Shown here: piece by piece, positions 7,246 to 14,916 of the stretch
How positions within the stretch are numbered: the first letter of the stretch is position 1
How the letters are laid out: each line of letters starts with the position of its first letter
The notes under the pieces: generated by a model
The model's input: only the letters and a program-made list of their open reading frames with translations
What the model was told of the DNA's origin: nothing
The model's database searches: none
Program-made: the position numbers and the translations under genes
Source of the DNA: a virus
Virus record (IMG/VR): IMGVR_UViG_3300025687_000026
Location: 1-64,000 of that record
Length of the DNA stretch: 64,000 nt
Reading direction: 5' to 3' (one strand)

Positions 7246-8340
7246 TTATTGGATGTAATTTGCCCGTGTCCTTCGAGCCATCTCCGATGCGTCGTCCATA
7301 GGGAAAAGCGGTTGATTGGCCTCCCAAGCGGCGTAGTCTGACTCCAAAAGACCGGGAAGCCGACTTTGTGAAAAGATTCGCGAACCGTAAGCGGGATTGG
7401 GAAGACGCATAGGCGCATCTTGCACAAGCCCGTAGGATGGATTGCTGTAATGGGAATCTATCCCCTTTTCGCGCTGTGCGTTTTTTAGACTGTTAATCAC
7501 TCTTCGTCTTTCATAGTCAAAACCACCATTATCACGAGCAAGGATTTCACGAGCCGCCTCGGTCGGGACAATGATGTCCCGGTTACGATGGTAATGTGGT
7601 CTTCCTGCTATTGGTCCCGGCACCTCAAGGTCACGAGTTCGATAAGACTCGCTTGAGCGGTCAAAAAAGGGCACGGTGATACGATGCGGTCCGCGCAGGT
7701 CGCCCCAATCGCCGCCCGGCCCGTGTTTGCCGGGGAAGTAAGGAGCGTGGGTGTAGTGATGGTCGTCATATTCGCTGTCACCCGATGAATCAAATATCGT
7801 GCTAACATCTATGTCGTCAGGTAGCGTGCGAATGAACTTTTTGTGAAACGGGTCGGACATTTCGTTGCGTGAATGTGAAGTCAATGGGAAACCATGCCGA
7901 ATGAGATTTTCAATCAGTTCACGGTAGTAGCCCTTGCGTCGATGCTGTGCGGGGACCTCACCGGCAAAATCGCTGATTTGATTTTCTCTGTTAGTGTGGA
8001 TTTCAGCCAACCGTTCCCCTGCTTCGTCTTCAAGGGCATAGGTGACAGCGTCATCAAATTGAAACCCTGCTGCAGTTGGATTCTCAAATGTCCTTACGAT
8101 GCGAGCAGGCATTCTTCTGCGGGCGACATAACGCTCACGCTGCCGTGGGTTATTCAGAACTTCTTCAAGACCTTCGAGGAAAGGCCCCATCTGACGAGGC
8201 CCCTCATCCGCAAAGCCACGGCCATCTCTTCGCCTGCTTCGCCTGCTATCAGCAATCATCTGCCCTTCGTAGCCGGGAAGCCTTGACTGCCGATTGACTT
8301 GTTTAAGCAGCAACCACGCTTGCTCAAACGCTTCCGACAT
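7246..8340 (-). CDS. Tagged GNAT-like acetyltransferase candidate
   Basis: 364 residues beginning MSEAFEQAWLLLKQVN. I place the start at 8340, just after the preceding stop, so that the tag is N-terminal; the longer reading from 8361 would overlap that gene. Residues about 95-170 resemble a GNAT core: a strand LAEIHTN, then VPAQHRRKGYYRELIENLI (129-147), which fits motif A (V-P-x-x-R-x-K/G-G-x-x-x-x-L) with a degenerate pyrophosphate loop, then a Ser/Arg/Asn strand and HKKF. The remaining C-terminal half has no recognised domain. Acetyl transfer, if any, would be to an unknown target. Confidence 0.65.
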   Translation of the reverse strand: MSEAFEQAWLLLKQVNRQSRLPGYEGQMIADSRRSRRRDGRGFADEGPRQMGPFLEGLEEVLNNPRQRERYVARRRMPARIVRTFENPTAAGFQFDDAVTYALEDEAGERLAEIHTNRENQISDFAGEVPAQHRRKGYYRELIENLIRHGFPLTSHSRNEMSDPFHKKFIRTLPDDIDVSTIFDSSGDSEYDDHHYTHAPYFPGKHGPGGDWGDLRGPHRITVPFFDRSSESYRTRDLEVPGPIAGRPHYHRNRDIIVPTEAAREILARDNGGFDYERRRVINSLKNAQREKGIDSHYSNPSYGLVQDAPMRLPNPAYGSRIFSQSRLPGLLESDYAAWEANQPLFPMDDASEMARRTRANYIQ

Positions 8341-8344
8341 GCTT

Positions 8345-8869
8345 TTACCGCCTGTAATCACGCAGACGCCTCAAATCACGAGCAACTTCTTCATCGCTCA
8401 ATGGTTTGATTTTGCGACGATAGGAGAGCGGAGCGATAGAGCGTCGATGCGCTTCGGCAAGGTAACGCTGTATCTCTTCCATGTCGATGCCCTGTTCCCA
8501 TGGGATTGCTTCAGGGAGGCTTCCTTCGGGGTCTTCAACCGCTATGGGAGCGTTGCGAGCCTCTATGGCCTGCTGAGCAAACATGCGAGCGTCAGCGGGG
8601 TTGCGAGATGTCCTTGCTTGATGGTCGAGATTGGCGGCTTCCATCCACGGATTCAGGTCAACAAAGCCCTGCGGGAAGGGCGTGAGCGGTTTGTGTCCAG
8701 CAGGTTGAAGCCACCGTGGATTGGTGTTACCACGAGGCGTGTAGGTGTCGAGCATGGATTGCATGTTTTGATAATGACGCAAGTCTTGCTCAGGAGCATT
8801 CGGGTCGTCCTGAAAAGCAGGGTTGAGAGCCTTGAGGACGCTCCACGCCTGCTCAAACGCTTCCGACAT
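8345..8869 (-). CDS. Tagged late protein, first gene of the leftward operon
   Basis: 174 residues beginning MSEAFEQAWSVLKALN, nearly identical in its first 13 residues to the next gene. The tag decides the start at 8869; the open frame extends 27 residues further upstream, but that stretch is AT-rich leader. The rest is helical with Arg-rich C-terminal segments (RRKIKPLSDEE, RDLRRLRDYRR). No catalytic motif is seen. It is the first gene after the divergent region and so probably the promoter-proximal gene of the late unit. Confidence 0.65.
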   Translation of the reverse strand: MSEAFEQAWSVLKALNPAFQDDPNAPEQDLRHYQNMQSMLDTYTPRGNTNPRWLQPAGHKPLTPFPQGFVDLNPWMEAANLDHQARTSRNPADARMFAQQAIEARNAPIAVEDPEGSLPEAIPWEQGIDMEEIQRYLAEAHRRSIAPLSYRRKIKPLSDEEVARDLRRLRDYRR

Positions 8870-8929
8870 GGCTGGGCCTAAGGTGCTTGAGATTTTGAGG
8901 CCATCGGTAATGAAAGGTAGTTCTGTAGG

Positions 8930-8960
8930 TAAAATTATTATTTTTTTCAATTTTTTTTGG
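8930..8960 (-). promoter_or_regulatory. AT-rich probable promoter of the leftward late operon
   Basis: Read on the minus strand this stretch has two A-tracts followed by AATAATAATTTTACC, about 60-80 nt before the ATG at 8869. It is the only strongly AT-rich stretch upstream of the leftward genes. It does not match the 23-nt plus-strand element, which would fit separate late control. Start site not determinable by eye. Confidence 0.35.
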
Positions 8961-9131
8961 AGCGGTGTGCGCGGTCATAAGGAGCGTAGCATAACGGCGT
9001 AGCCTATTGCTCCGGCTAAGGGGGGCGGCGTAGCAAGGCCCCGGTGCCCCGTTCTATAGACCGCACCCCGTTCGGCGTAGCAAGGCACTGCGGCGTGGTG
9101 GCGTGGTGCTGGCGTAGCACGGCGGAGCGCA

Positions 9132-9150
9132 ACGCTGGCGAAGCCAGCGT
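9132..9150. repeat. Perfect hairpin, 8-bp stem with 3-nt loop
   Basis: ACGCTGGC-GAA-GCCAGCGT forms a perfect stem-loop. No oligo-T follows, so it is not a typical terminator. It sits in the middle of the iteron-like region and could be a protein-binding or replication structure. Confidence 0.5.
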
Positions 9151-9357
9151 GCCGCTCCTTCCCACGGCCCCGTGGAGCGTTAGGCTGGGGCGGTGTTGCT
9201 TCATAAGCGTGGGGCGGGGGGCCACTTCAGGGCCAGCGTTAGGCTCCCCGCATATAAGGCGGCATCGCCCCAGCGTTTTGCTACGCCCCCACCCCGAGCC
9301 CCCCGATGGGGAGCATCACGCTCAGGCGTTGAGCCGCAAGCCTCGGCCCCTTGACCC

Positions 9358-9373
9358 CCACCCATATGGGTGG
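9358..9373. repeat. 16-nt palindrome, copy 1
   Basis: CCACCCATATGGGTGG is a perfect palindrome. A near copy (one base changed) lies at 10553, so the two flank the isolated gene at 9501-10280. A dimeric regulator or an element boundary are possible explanations. Confidence 0.5.
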
Positions 9374-9442
9374 CTTGTGCCGCCCTCCCTTGGCCGTAGC
9401 CTGACCGGCGTAGCCTGAGGCTAAACCGCTTGACTGAAAGCC

Positions 9443-9465
9443 TTCACTACTTAAAGCAGTATCAA
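9443..9465 (+). promoter_or_regulatory. 23-nt promoter element, copy 1
   Basis: Begins with the invariant TTCACTACTTAAAG, continues CAG and TATCAA. The TTAA core about 26 nt before the predicted start site suggests an archaeal TATA box. The ATG at 9501 lies 58 nt from the element start, leaving a short leader that carries AGGAG at 9485-9489. Confidence 0.75.
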
Positions 9466-9500
9466 TAGTAGATGTCGCCGAAACGGCAGGAGAGATACAG

Positions 9501-10280
9501 ATGCAAGACAAGCAGACATACCCCGAGCAAGCCCAAGCCATGGTTACGACCATGGTGAACCACCTCAACGGACGAGGCCAGTCCGTGACCATGGAGGTGA
9601 ACCTTGACCATGGTGCACCCCTCTTCGGGAAGCCCTATGTGACGGGCTCCCGCACCTTCACCACGGATGAGGTCATTGAGGCCGTGAACCGCCTCATCGT
9701 CATCCCACGCAACAGCAAGGGCGAACCCCACTCCACCCTCGCCGCCTTCATCAGCGACGACGGCACCACCGGCGAAATCACGGGCCGCAAAGCCGCCGCT
9801 CTCGCCCTGTCCCAGACCAACCGCAACGGCAAGTGCGTCGTGGTCGCCGGTTTCACCGCCGGGCCACGCCACGACACGCCAAAGCGTCACGCCATGTCAG
9901 CCTTCAAGGCCGCACAGGACAACGCCGACACCTACACCGTGGACGGGCTTGACCGCACCTTCGCCAGCAAGGCCGACGCTATCGCCTTCGGTGTCCGTGC
10001 CCTCTTCGCCGAGGACTGGAAGGACGCTAACTCGCTGGAGAACGAGGACGACGCACGGGCAGAGCGGGCCGCTCTCAAGGCTCAACTCGTCGTCCGTCGC
10101 AACGGCGAAGTGATGCAGGGCAAAACGCCCAAGTCCACCGCCGCTCCCGCCGCCACCGTGAGCCTCTCAGCCGCTGAGGCCAAGGCCATGGCCGTCGCTC
10201 TCGGTGGCTCCGGTGCCGACATCAAGACGGGTGCCTCCGCCCTCGCCTACCTGCGCTCCAAGGGAATCGGTGGTATCTGA
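9501..10280 (+). CDS. Isolated gene of unknown function in the divergent region
   Basis: 259 residues, Ala-rich (notably the C-terminal third, with VSLSAAEAKAMAVALGG), mixed alpha/beta in appearance, no Cys and no recognised catalytic motif. It contains PRHDTPKRHAMSAFKAA in the middle. It has its own promoter element (9443), an SD (AGGAG), and a strong hairpin/oligo-T terminator downstream (10372), so it forms a single-gene transcription unit, which is rare here. Codons end in C or G more often than in the neighbours, which fits strong expression or a different origin. Position next to the iteron-like repeats makes a DNA-binding or replication-control protein conceivable, but nothing proves it. 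Confidence 0.8.
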   Translation: MQDKQTYPEQAQAMVTTMVNHLNGRGQSVTMEVNLDHGAPLFGKPYVTGSRTFTTDEVIEAVNRLIVIPRNSKGEPHSTLAAFISDDGTTGEITGRKAAALALSQTNRNGKCVVVAGFTAGPRHDTPKRHAMSAFKAAQDNADTYTVDGLDRTFASKADAIAFGVRALFAEDWKDANSLENEDDARAERAALKAQLVVRRNGEVMQGKTPKSTAAPAATVSLSAAEAKAMAVALGGSGADIKTGASALAYLRSKGIGGI

Positions 10281-10371
10281 GTAGCGATACGCCGCCCCTG
10301 ACCCCCTAACGAAGCCTGACGAACGAACGCCAAGCCCCCAGCCCCCTACGAGGAGGCGGCTGGGGCACCCC

Positions 10372-10406
10372 GGCCCTCGCCCTTCGGGGCGGGGGCCATT
10401 TTTTTT
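10372..10406 (+). terminator. Intrinsic-type terminator after the 9501-10280 gene
   Basis: GGCCCTCGCCC and GGGCGGGGGCC form an 11-bp stem (one G-U pair) closed by a TTCG tetraloop. A single A and eight T follow directly. Oligo-T alone can terminate archaeal transcription; the stable stem makes this a strong candidate in any host. Confidence 0.7.
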
Positions 10407-10445
10407 GGCCTCCCGAGCCTTGCTACGCAGGCGGGGGGCACCGGC

Positions 10446-10516
10446 CTCGCTTCGCTCGGGGGAGGCGGCAGTCGCCGCCTTGGCTCGCTTCGCTCGCTTC
10501 CGCCTCGCTTCGCTCG
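10446..10516. repeat. Three direct repeats CTCGCTTCGCTCG
   Basis: Copies start at 10446, 10484 and 10504. Each can fold on itself (CGAGCGAAGCG on the complement). GC-rich repeats of this kind recur in noncoding DNA and may be structural; between copies 1 and 2 lies another short inverted repeat (GGCGGCAGTCGCCGCC). Confidence 0.5.
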
Positions 10517-10552
10517 GCGGGATGCGTTCCTTCGGCTTCGGTTCCCCCGCTT

Positions 10553-10568
10553 CCATCCATATGGGTGG
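10553..10568. repeat. 16-nt palindrome, copy 2 (one mismatch)
   Basis: CCATCCATATGGGTGG differs from the perfect palindrome at 9358 by one base and keeps the CCATATGG centre. Together the two copies bracket the isolated gene. Confidence 0.45.
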
Positions 10569-10752
10569 GGTCATCCATTCTACCTGCGCCCTCTGAAAAT
10601 AATGACCTTGCTCCACAGAGAGGCGTGGCCCCTGTCCCATCCCTCTTAACCACCACGCCCGCCGAAGGGCGGCGAGTCCTGACCTTCCCACCACGGCGAG
10701 CGTAGGCTATCCCTATTACGCATATACGCATAGACGCATTCTGCAGAACCCC

Positions 10753-10817
10753 ACCTACACTTGTATAGGTTGTCTTATTATTATTATATACATACATGTT
10801 ATTCTAACATAATAGAG
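10753..10817. other. AT-rich patch with imperfect hairpin, possible DNA-unwinding element
   Basis: An imperfect inverted repeat ACCTA-N8-TAGGT (10753-10770) is followed by nearly 50 nt dominated by A and T with ATT repeats. It contrasts sharply with the GC-rich DNA on its left. An AT-rich patch near iteron-like repeats is typical of origins, hence the suggestion; promoter function is the alternative. Confidence 0.35.
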
Positions 10818-10909
10818 TAGGGGGTGCCCGAGATTTGGACAGCACCTGTAACTGTATAGACGACACCTCCGACGACCTTGACATCCTCTCAGTCCACCGT
10901 TTCTCAGCC

Positions 10910-10932
10910 TTCACTACTTAAAGCAGTATCAA
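10910..10932 (+). promoter_or_regulatory. 23-nt promoter element, copy 2
   Basis: Identical to copy 1 through TATCAA. The likely ATG at 10944 is only 34 nt from the element start, about where transcription should begin, so this operon is probably translated from a leaderless or nearly leaderless mRNA. Confidence 0.75.
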
Positions 10933-10943
10933 TGTTGGAGGCC

Positions 10944-11255
10944 ATGGAACCGACCCAGCCAATCCATGAAGCCCAATGTGAGAACGACTGCGGCAACGAG
11001 GCCCACCGCTTCGTTGTCTACGAGTGGGGGAACCACCCCATGGAATACGATGTGATGGAGGTGTGCCGTTCGTGTCATGCACAAATGGTCATCGCCGAGT
11101 TTGAGGGCAACATCCGCATCACACACAACGAACTCTTGCCTGACTACACCGACGACGGCACCCTCATCCCCGAACACGCCTTCACCGATGTTGTCCCCCT
11201 GTCCACCAGCGACCCGGTGGGCACCGTGGTTGAGCCCGTGGAGGTGGTTGCTTGA
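10944..11255 (+). CDS. Small acidic protein with two Cys pairs
   Basis: 103 residues. CENDCGNE near the N-terminus and VCRSCH near residue 45 give a C-x3-C / C-x2-C arrangement that could bind zinc. The ATG at 10944 is chosen because it coincides with the predicted start of transcription; the ATG at 10932 lies inside the promoter element. The 3' end GAGGTGGTTGC acts as SD for the next gene. Function unknown; first gene of a seven-gene overlapping run. Confidence 0.65.
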   Translation: MEPTQPIHEAQCENDCGNEAHRFVVYEWGNHPMEYDVMEVCRSCHAQMVIAEFEGNIRITHNELLPDYTDDGTLIPEHAFTDVVPLSTSDPVGTVVEPVEVVA

Positions 11256-11509
11256 GCAGTATCATGGGCCAACCCATCTACATGAACGACCCCGACGCTC
11301 TCATCGGTGCGTTGGCGAAAGACAGGAACAGCATGGTGGAGTCCTTCGTGGATGAGGCCACCCGCTTCTACTCCCTCATGCTCATCTACCCATCCTTCCC
11401 TGTGCGTGAAGCGATGGCGATGTGTCGTCACCCTGAGCGTTACAAGATTGAGGTCGGCGAGCAAGTGGGTGATTCCTTCGTCGTCACCATCACGGAGGTG
11501 GTTGCATGA
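11252..11509 (+). CDS. Unknown small protein with TTG start
   Basis: 85 residues (MSSIMGQPIYMNDPDALIG...). The TTG start overlaps the previous stop (TTGA). The upstream sequence GAGGTGGTTGC and its spacing are identical to that before the ATG of the next gene, which supports the TTG; ATG at 11264 is the alternative. A helical region SFPVREAMAMCRHPERYKI follows the middle. No recognised domain. Confidence 0.65.
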   Translation: MSSIMGQPIYMNDPDALIGALAKDRNSMVESFVDEATRFYSLMLIYPSFPVREAMAMCRHPERYKIEVGEQVGDSFVVTITEVVA

Positions 11510-11670
11510 ACCGAGTAAATGTCATGTTCACATTCTTCCATTACAGCGTCATCACGACGGTTGATGTTGAGGACATTGACGACGCAGTGGGAGTGGCGCA
11601 AGATTTGTTGCACGATGAAGGTGTTTCAACTGACGGTGCACATGACATAACCGTGGAGGTGGTTGAATGA
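11506..11670 (+). CDS. Unknown 54-residue protein
   Basis: Reads MNRVNVMFTFFHY at the start and ends ITVEVVE. ATGA overlaps on both sides and the SD GAGGTGG about 10 nt upstream support translation. It looks like a small alpha/beta fold with an acidic middle (DVEDIDDAV). No homologue recognised. Confidence 0.6.
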   Translation: MNRVNVMFTFFHYSVITTVDVEDIDDAVGVAQDLLHDEGVSTDGAHDITVEVVE

Positions 11671-11942
11671 GTAGCATACCTGAAGGCGCAACCAAACTTT
11701 GCATGGAATACACCCTCTATCATGAGATTGACCTGCCCGAAGACCTGAACCGTGAGGACATCGTTCGTTGGTGGGTTCAATGGAGCACACTACACATTCA
11801 GATGAAAGACGGAACCGTCCACGAATACGAGGACGAAGTGAACACAGAGACGATTGATTGGAAGGGTGGGCACAGCAACCTCACTTGGGTTGATGCGAAC
11901 TACTGCATCGTTTCGGCTGACGAACAGGAGGGAGAAGAATGA
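11667..11942 (+). CDS. Unknown acidic protein
   Basis: 91 residues, rich in Trp (WWVQW, IDWKG, LTWVD) and acidic, ending EQEGEE. The C-terminal codons GAGGGAGAAGAATGA also serve as SD and coupled start for the next gene. No recognised domain. Confidence 0.65.
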   Translation: MSSIPEGATKLCMEYTLYHEIDLPEDLNREDIVRWWVQWSTLHIQMKDGTVHEYEDEVNTETIDWKGGHSNLTWVDANYCIVSADEQEGEE

Positions 11943-12133
11943 GCGAATGGTTCGTGACACACTACAAATGCGGTGAGTCGGATGGCCCATTCGCTACATA
12001 CGAGGAAGCGAAGGCGCACTACGAATACTTGTGCAACGAGGGCGACCCGGACTCAGCCCATTGGTATTTCATTGAAGAGGTGAACGACCCTTCACTACTT
12101 AAAGAAGCATCACTAACTGAGGGAGAGGAATGA
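11939..12133 (+). CDS. Unknown small protein whose C-terminus is encoded by a promoter element
   Basis: 64 residues, MSEWFVTHYKCGESDGPF..., with a helix containing Tyr and Glu. The last third contains PSLLKEASL, encoded by promoter copy 3, and ends GEE. The gene overlaps both neighbours by 4 nt. Function unknown. Confidence 0.65.
   Translation: MSEWFVTHYKCGESDGPFATYEEAKAHYEYLCNEGDPDSAHWYFIEEVNDPSLLKEASLTEGEE
12091..12113 (+). promoter_or_regulatory. 23-nt promoter element, copy 3 (inside a coding region)
   Basis: Variant with A at position 15 (AAAGAAGCATCAC). It lies within the end of the preceding gene, in the frame that reads SLLKEAS. The helicase ATG at 12130 is 39 nt from the element start, so near-leaderless expression is predicted. 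Confidence 0.7.
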
Positions 12134-14742
12134 ACATGACCATCACACAAGACGAGATGAAAACAATGCTGGACTACTTCATGCAGGTTCATGTGCAGGG
12201 GAGGAAGGACAACATCGGGCCCAACGCCGGGGACGCTTCCTTCTTCGCCTCCCTACACACGACCCTTGACGAAACCCAATACGCCGAAGCCGCCCGTCGG
12301 CTCAGGACTTACCGCAACACCCAACTCCCGTGGCTCTTGAGCACCATCGGCATGGGTGCCGCAGACGGCACCGCCTTCCTTGACGACCTCGCCAAGCAGG
12401 GTGAGGAAGCCGCCGACTACATGAACGGGGTCAAGAAACTCACCACCTTGGTTCGCCATGCCGCTCGGCGTGGGGCCAAGGGTGAGTCTCAGAACCTCTC
12501 CCCGTTTGAGCAACTCGCCCAGCAACTCTTCGGTCACACCGCACACGACAGACTGAGTGCCGTGCCCGATGTGGCTGAACTCTACGCTTCCCTTGTGTCC
12601 GAATACAAGGAGAAGAATGCTCGCCATGAGGCCGAGGCTCGCCAGCGCAAGACCATCCGATGTGAAGTCTATGACGACACATGGTATGGGCGCAACGATA
12701 TTCACAAGCGGTTCCCAAAGACCAGCAAGCGCATCCTCTTGCGCTTCCCCTACGACCAGCAACTCATCGCCGCCCTCAAGTCCTCCCTCGTTGGGGAGGG
12801 GCGTTGCATTTGGAAGCCTGAGCATCGTGCATGGTCGCTCAAGATGGAGGCCGCTCTCATTGACCGGGCGTGTGAAGTCTTTGAGGCCAACGGCTACTAC
12901 GCTGACGAACTCCGCCCGCTCAAAGACCAGTGCGTTGCCGCACCCGTGAGTCCTACTGACTCCCGCATCCAAGCCACCGTTGAGGGTGACTCCCTCGTCC
13001 TCAAGTGGCCGTGGCTCAACAACGATGACCAGCGAGCGCAAGTCATGTCAATCGTCAAGGGCATCATGGGACGCAAGTGGAACGGTCAGCGCAAGGTGTG
13101 GTCTGTCCCACTTGCTCAAGGCTCCTTCCTCAAGGGTCGCCTTGACGGCGTGTATCAGGAACTCGCTGATGCTATCGCCGCCGTCCCGCAACTGAACAGC
13201 ATCGTAAGCAACACGGCCCAGCGCATCTCCATCAGTAGTGCCGCCGAACTCAACGACGAGTCAGCAGTTGCTGACATGCGTGACCGCTTGGCTGAAGTGT
13301 TCCCTGCTGGCCGTGAACTCTACCCCTTCCAGTATGTCGGTGTCCGTTTCGCTGAACTCGCCAACGGCAAAGCCCTCATCGGCGACGACATGGGTGTGGG
13401 TAAGACCATCCAAGCCTTGGCCTACGCCGCCCTTCACCCTGAGCATCACCCTGTCCTCGTTGTCTGTCCTGCGAATGTCAAGTTCAATTGGCTCAAGGAA
13501 TCACGGGCATGGCTCACCACCTACGAGAGCGAGGTCATCAAGAAGGGGAGCGACCCTGTGCCTGACACCGATGTCGTTGTCATCAACTACGACCTGATGA
13601 ACAAACAGGCACCCGCTCTGCTGGAGCGTGGCTTCGGCACCGTCATCTTTGACGAGTCCCACTACCTGAAGAACTACAAGGCTCAGCGCACACAGGCGAG
13701 CCTTGAGGTAGCCAAGGCGGCGAAGAGCGTCCTCGCTCTCTCAGGCACGGCCATCACCAACCGACCCAGCGAGTTCTTCACCACACTCAACCTCCTGCGT
13801 CCTGCTGAGTTCCCATCCTTCTTCTCCTTCGGCAAGCGATACTGCGATGCCCACCACAACGGATGGGGCTGGGACTTTAGTGGCTCGTCCAACGAGAAGG
13901 AACTCCATGAGCGCACCCGAACCGTAGCCATCCGCCGACTGAAGAAGGAGGTCATGGCTGAACTGCCTGACAAGATTCGTCAAATCGTGGATGTCCACCC
14001 TGCGCCCAAGGAGATGAAAGAGTATCGGGACATGTCTCGCATGTGGTCTTCTCAGTATTCAGCACACAAGGCGGCGGGCACCCTACCTGCTGGCTTCGTC
14101 TTGAACATGCTTACCGAACTGCGACACCACGCTGGCCGCATGAAGGCAGGAGCCACCGCTCGCTGGGCCATGGACTACCACAGCACCACGGGCAAGCCTC
14201 TCATCATCTTCACCCACCACCGGGATGTGCAAGAGATGGTGACCGACTCCCTCAAGCAAGAACATTCCAAACTGACCAAGGATGACCGAGCCATCTTCGG
14301 CCCGCTCACGATTGACTTCATCAACGGGAGCGTCTCCGCAGAGAAGCGACAGGAAGCAGTTGAACGCTTCCAATCAGGAGGCACCAAGTTCCTCGTCTGC
14401 TCCACGGTTGCGGCCAAGGAAGGACTGACCTTGACCGAGGCTGACACCGTTGTGTTCGTTGAGCGTGAATGGGTGCCCGGCTGGGAAGAGCAAGCCGAAG
14501 ACCGTGTGAACCGCATCGGTCAGGACGCTGAAACAGTTCACGCCATCTACCTGTCCGTGGCTGGAACCATTGATGAGAAGTTCAACGCCGTGGTTGAAGA
14601 GAAGCGAGCCACCGTTTCCGCTATCATTGACGGCGGAGAGATGGGCGAGCGTGATGGTATCGCCAAGGCTTTGCTCAAGGCCATGGTTGATGCTGGTGAC
14701 ATGCCCGCCGACATGCTCAAGAGCATGGGGGTGAGTGCTTGA
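12130..14742 (+). CDS. SNF2-family helicase, SMARCAL1/HARP-like
   Basis: 870 residues. The N-terminal 350 contain two segments of HARP character (about 186-262 and 290-350; for example RCIWKPEHRAWSLKM and RKWNGQRKVWSVPL). These domains in SMARCAL1 bind forked DNA. The SNF2 motor follows: motif I GDDMGVGKT (418-426), motif II DESH (508-511), motif III ALSGTAITN, and helicase C with INGSVSAEKRQEAVERF and motif VI QAEDRVNRIGQ (788-798). Such enzymes translocate on dsDNA and anneal or regress forks. In a virus this could aid fork restart or transcription remodelling. The start is 12130 or 12136 (MN-MTIT). Driven by promoter copy 3. Confidence 0.9.
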   Translation: MNMTITQDEMKTMLDYFMQVHVQGRKDNIGPNAGDASFFASLHTTLDETQYAEAARRLRTYRNTQLPWLLSTIGMGAADGTAFLDDLAKQGEEAADYMNGVKKLTTLVRHAARRGAKGESQNLSPFEQLAQQLFGHTAHDRLSAVPDVAELYASLVSEYKEKNARHEAEARQRKTIRCEVYDDTWYGRNDIHKRFPKTSKRILLRFPYDQQLIAALKSSLVGEGRCIWKPEHRAWSLKMEAALIDRACEVFEANGYYADELRPLKDQCVAAPVSPTDSRIQATVEGDSLVLKWPWLNNDDQRAQVMSIVKGIMGRKWNGQRKVWSVPLAQGSFLKGRLDGVYQELADAIAAVPQLNSIVSNTAQRISISSAAELNDESAVADMRDRLAEVFPAGRELYPFQYVGVRFAELANGKALIGDDMGVGKTIQALAYAALHPEHHPVLVVCPANVKFNWLKESRAWLTTYESEVIKKGSDPVPDTDVVVINYDLMNKQAPALLERGFGTVIFDESHYLKNYKAQRTQASLEVAKAAKSVLALSGTAITNRPSEFFTTLNLLRPAEFPSFFSFGKRYCDAHHNGWGWDFSGSSNEKELHERTRTVAIRRLKKEVMAELPDKIRQIVDVHPAPKEMKEYRDMSRMWSSQYSAHKAAGTLPAGFVLNMLTELRHHAGRMKAGATARWAMDYHSTTGKPLIIFTHHRDVQEMVTDSLKQEHSKLTKDDRAIFGPLTIDFINGSVSAEKRQEAVERFQSGGTKFLVCSTVAAKEGLTLTEADTVVFVEREWVPGWEEQAEDRVNRIGQDAETVHAIYLSVAGTIDEKFNAVVEEKRATVSAIIDGGEMGERDGIAKALLKAMVDAGDMPADMLKSMGVSA

Positions 14743-14867
14743 TTTACGAGTTCGGTGCTTGTCCTGAATGCGACATGCCTTGCTCGTTCACTCTGCATCC
14801 CGATGCTATTCGTGGTGACACTTGGGTGTGCAACTGCGAGTGCAATTTGAAGGAGGGCAACTGCTGA
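14739..14867 (+). CDS. 42-residue Cys-rich zinc-finger protein
   Basis: Starts at a TTG that overlaps the helicase stop (TTGA), preceded by GGGGGTG. Six Cys: CPECDMPC near the N-terminus and CNCECN near the C-terminus, a treble-clef or ribbon-like layout. It ends 2 nt before promoter copy 4. Function unknown. Confidence 0.6.
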   Translation: MIYEFGACPECDMPCSFTLHPDAIRGDTWVCNCECNLKEGNC

Positions 14868-14868
14868 C

Positions 14869-14891
14869 TTCACTACTTAAAGCGGCATCAA
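14869..14891 (+). promoter_or_regulatory. 23-nt promoter element, copy 4
   Basis: AAAGCGGCATCAA variant. The next ATG (14917) is 48 nt from the element start, with AAGGAG 12 nt before it: leadered class. Confidence 0.75.
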
Positions 14892-14916
14892 TGCAACAGG
14901 ACAAGGAGACGATTGA

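Larger units (their letters stand above)
8984..9414. repeat. Iteron-like GCGTAGC heptamers
   Basis: Direct copies of GCGTAGC occur at 8984, 8997, 9028, 9075, 9112 and 9408. Three are embedded in the longer GGCGTAGCA(A/C)GGC (9027, 9074, 9111). An inverted copy is at 9280 and another further right at 10432. Six copies in one short noncoding region is far above chance and resembles initiator iterons, though GC-rich dispersed repeats of other origin are possible. Confidence 0.5.
8961..9442. other. GC-rich divergent intergenic region, origin candidate
   Basis: About 480 nt without a convincing gene, between leftward and rightward transcription units. It is much richer in G+C than the flanking genes and holds repeated GCGTAGC heptamers, an 8-bp perfect hairpin and a 16-nt palindrome (listed separately). 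Small open frames here are low-complexity and lack start signals. Origin function is inferred from repeat content and the divergent position. Confidence 0.4.
10407..10909. other. Intergenic region, GC-rich then AT-rich
   Basis: No convincing gene in about 500 nt. The left part carries three copies of CTCGCTTCGCTCG and the second palindrome copy; the right part shifts abruptly to AT-rich sequence around 10771-10817. Open frames on the minus strand here (for example toward 10797) are Arg/Gly/Pro-rich low-complexity shadows. Confidence 0.4.

Noticed and set aside
8961-9442. tRNA or other structured RNA gene in the GC-rich region
   Set aside because: Hairpins exist but no cloverleaf, T-loop consensus or conserved RNA signature was seen.
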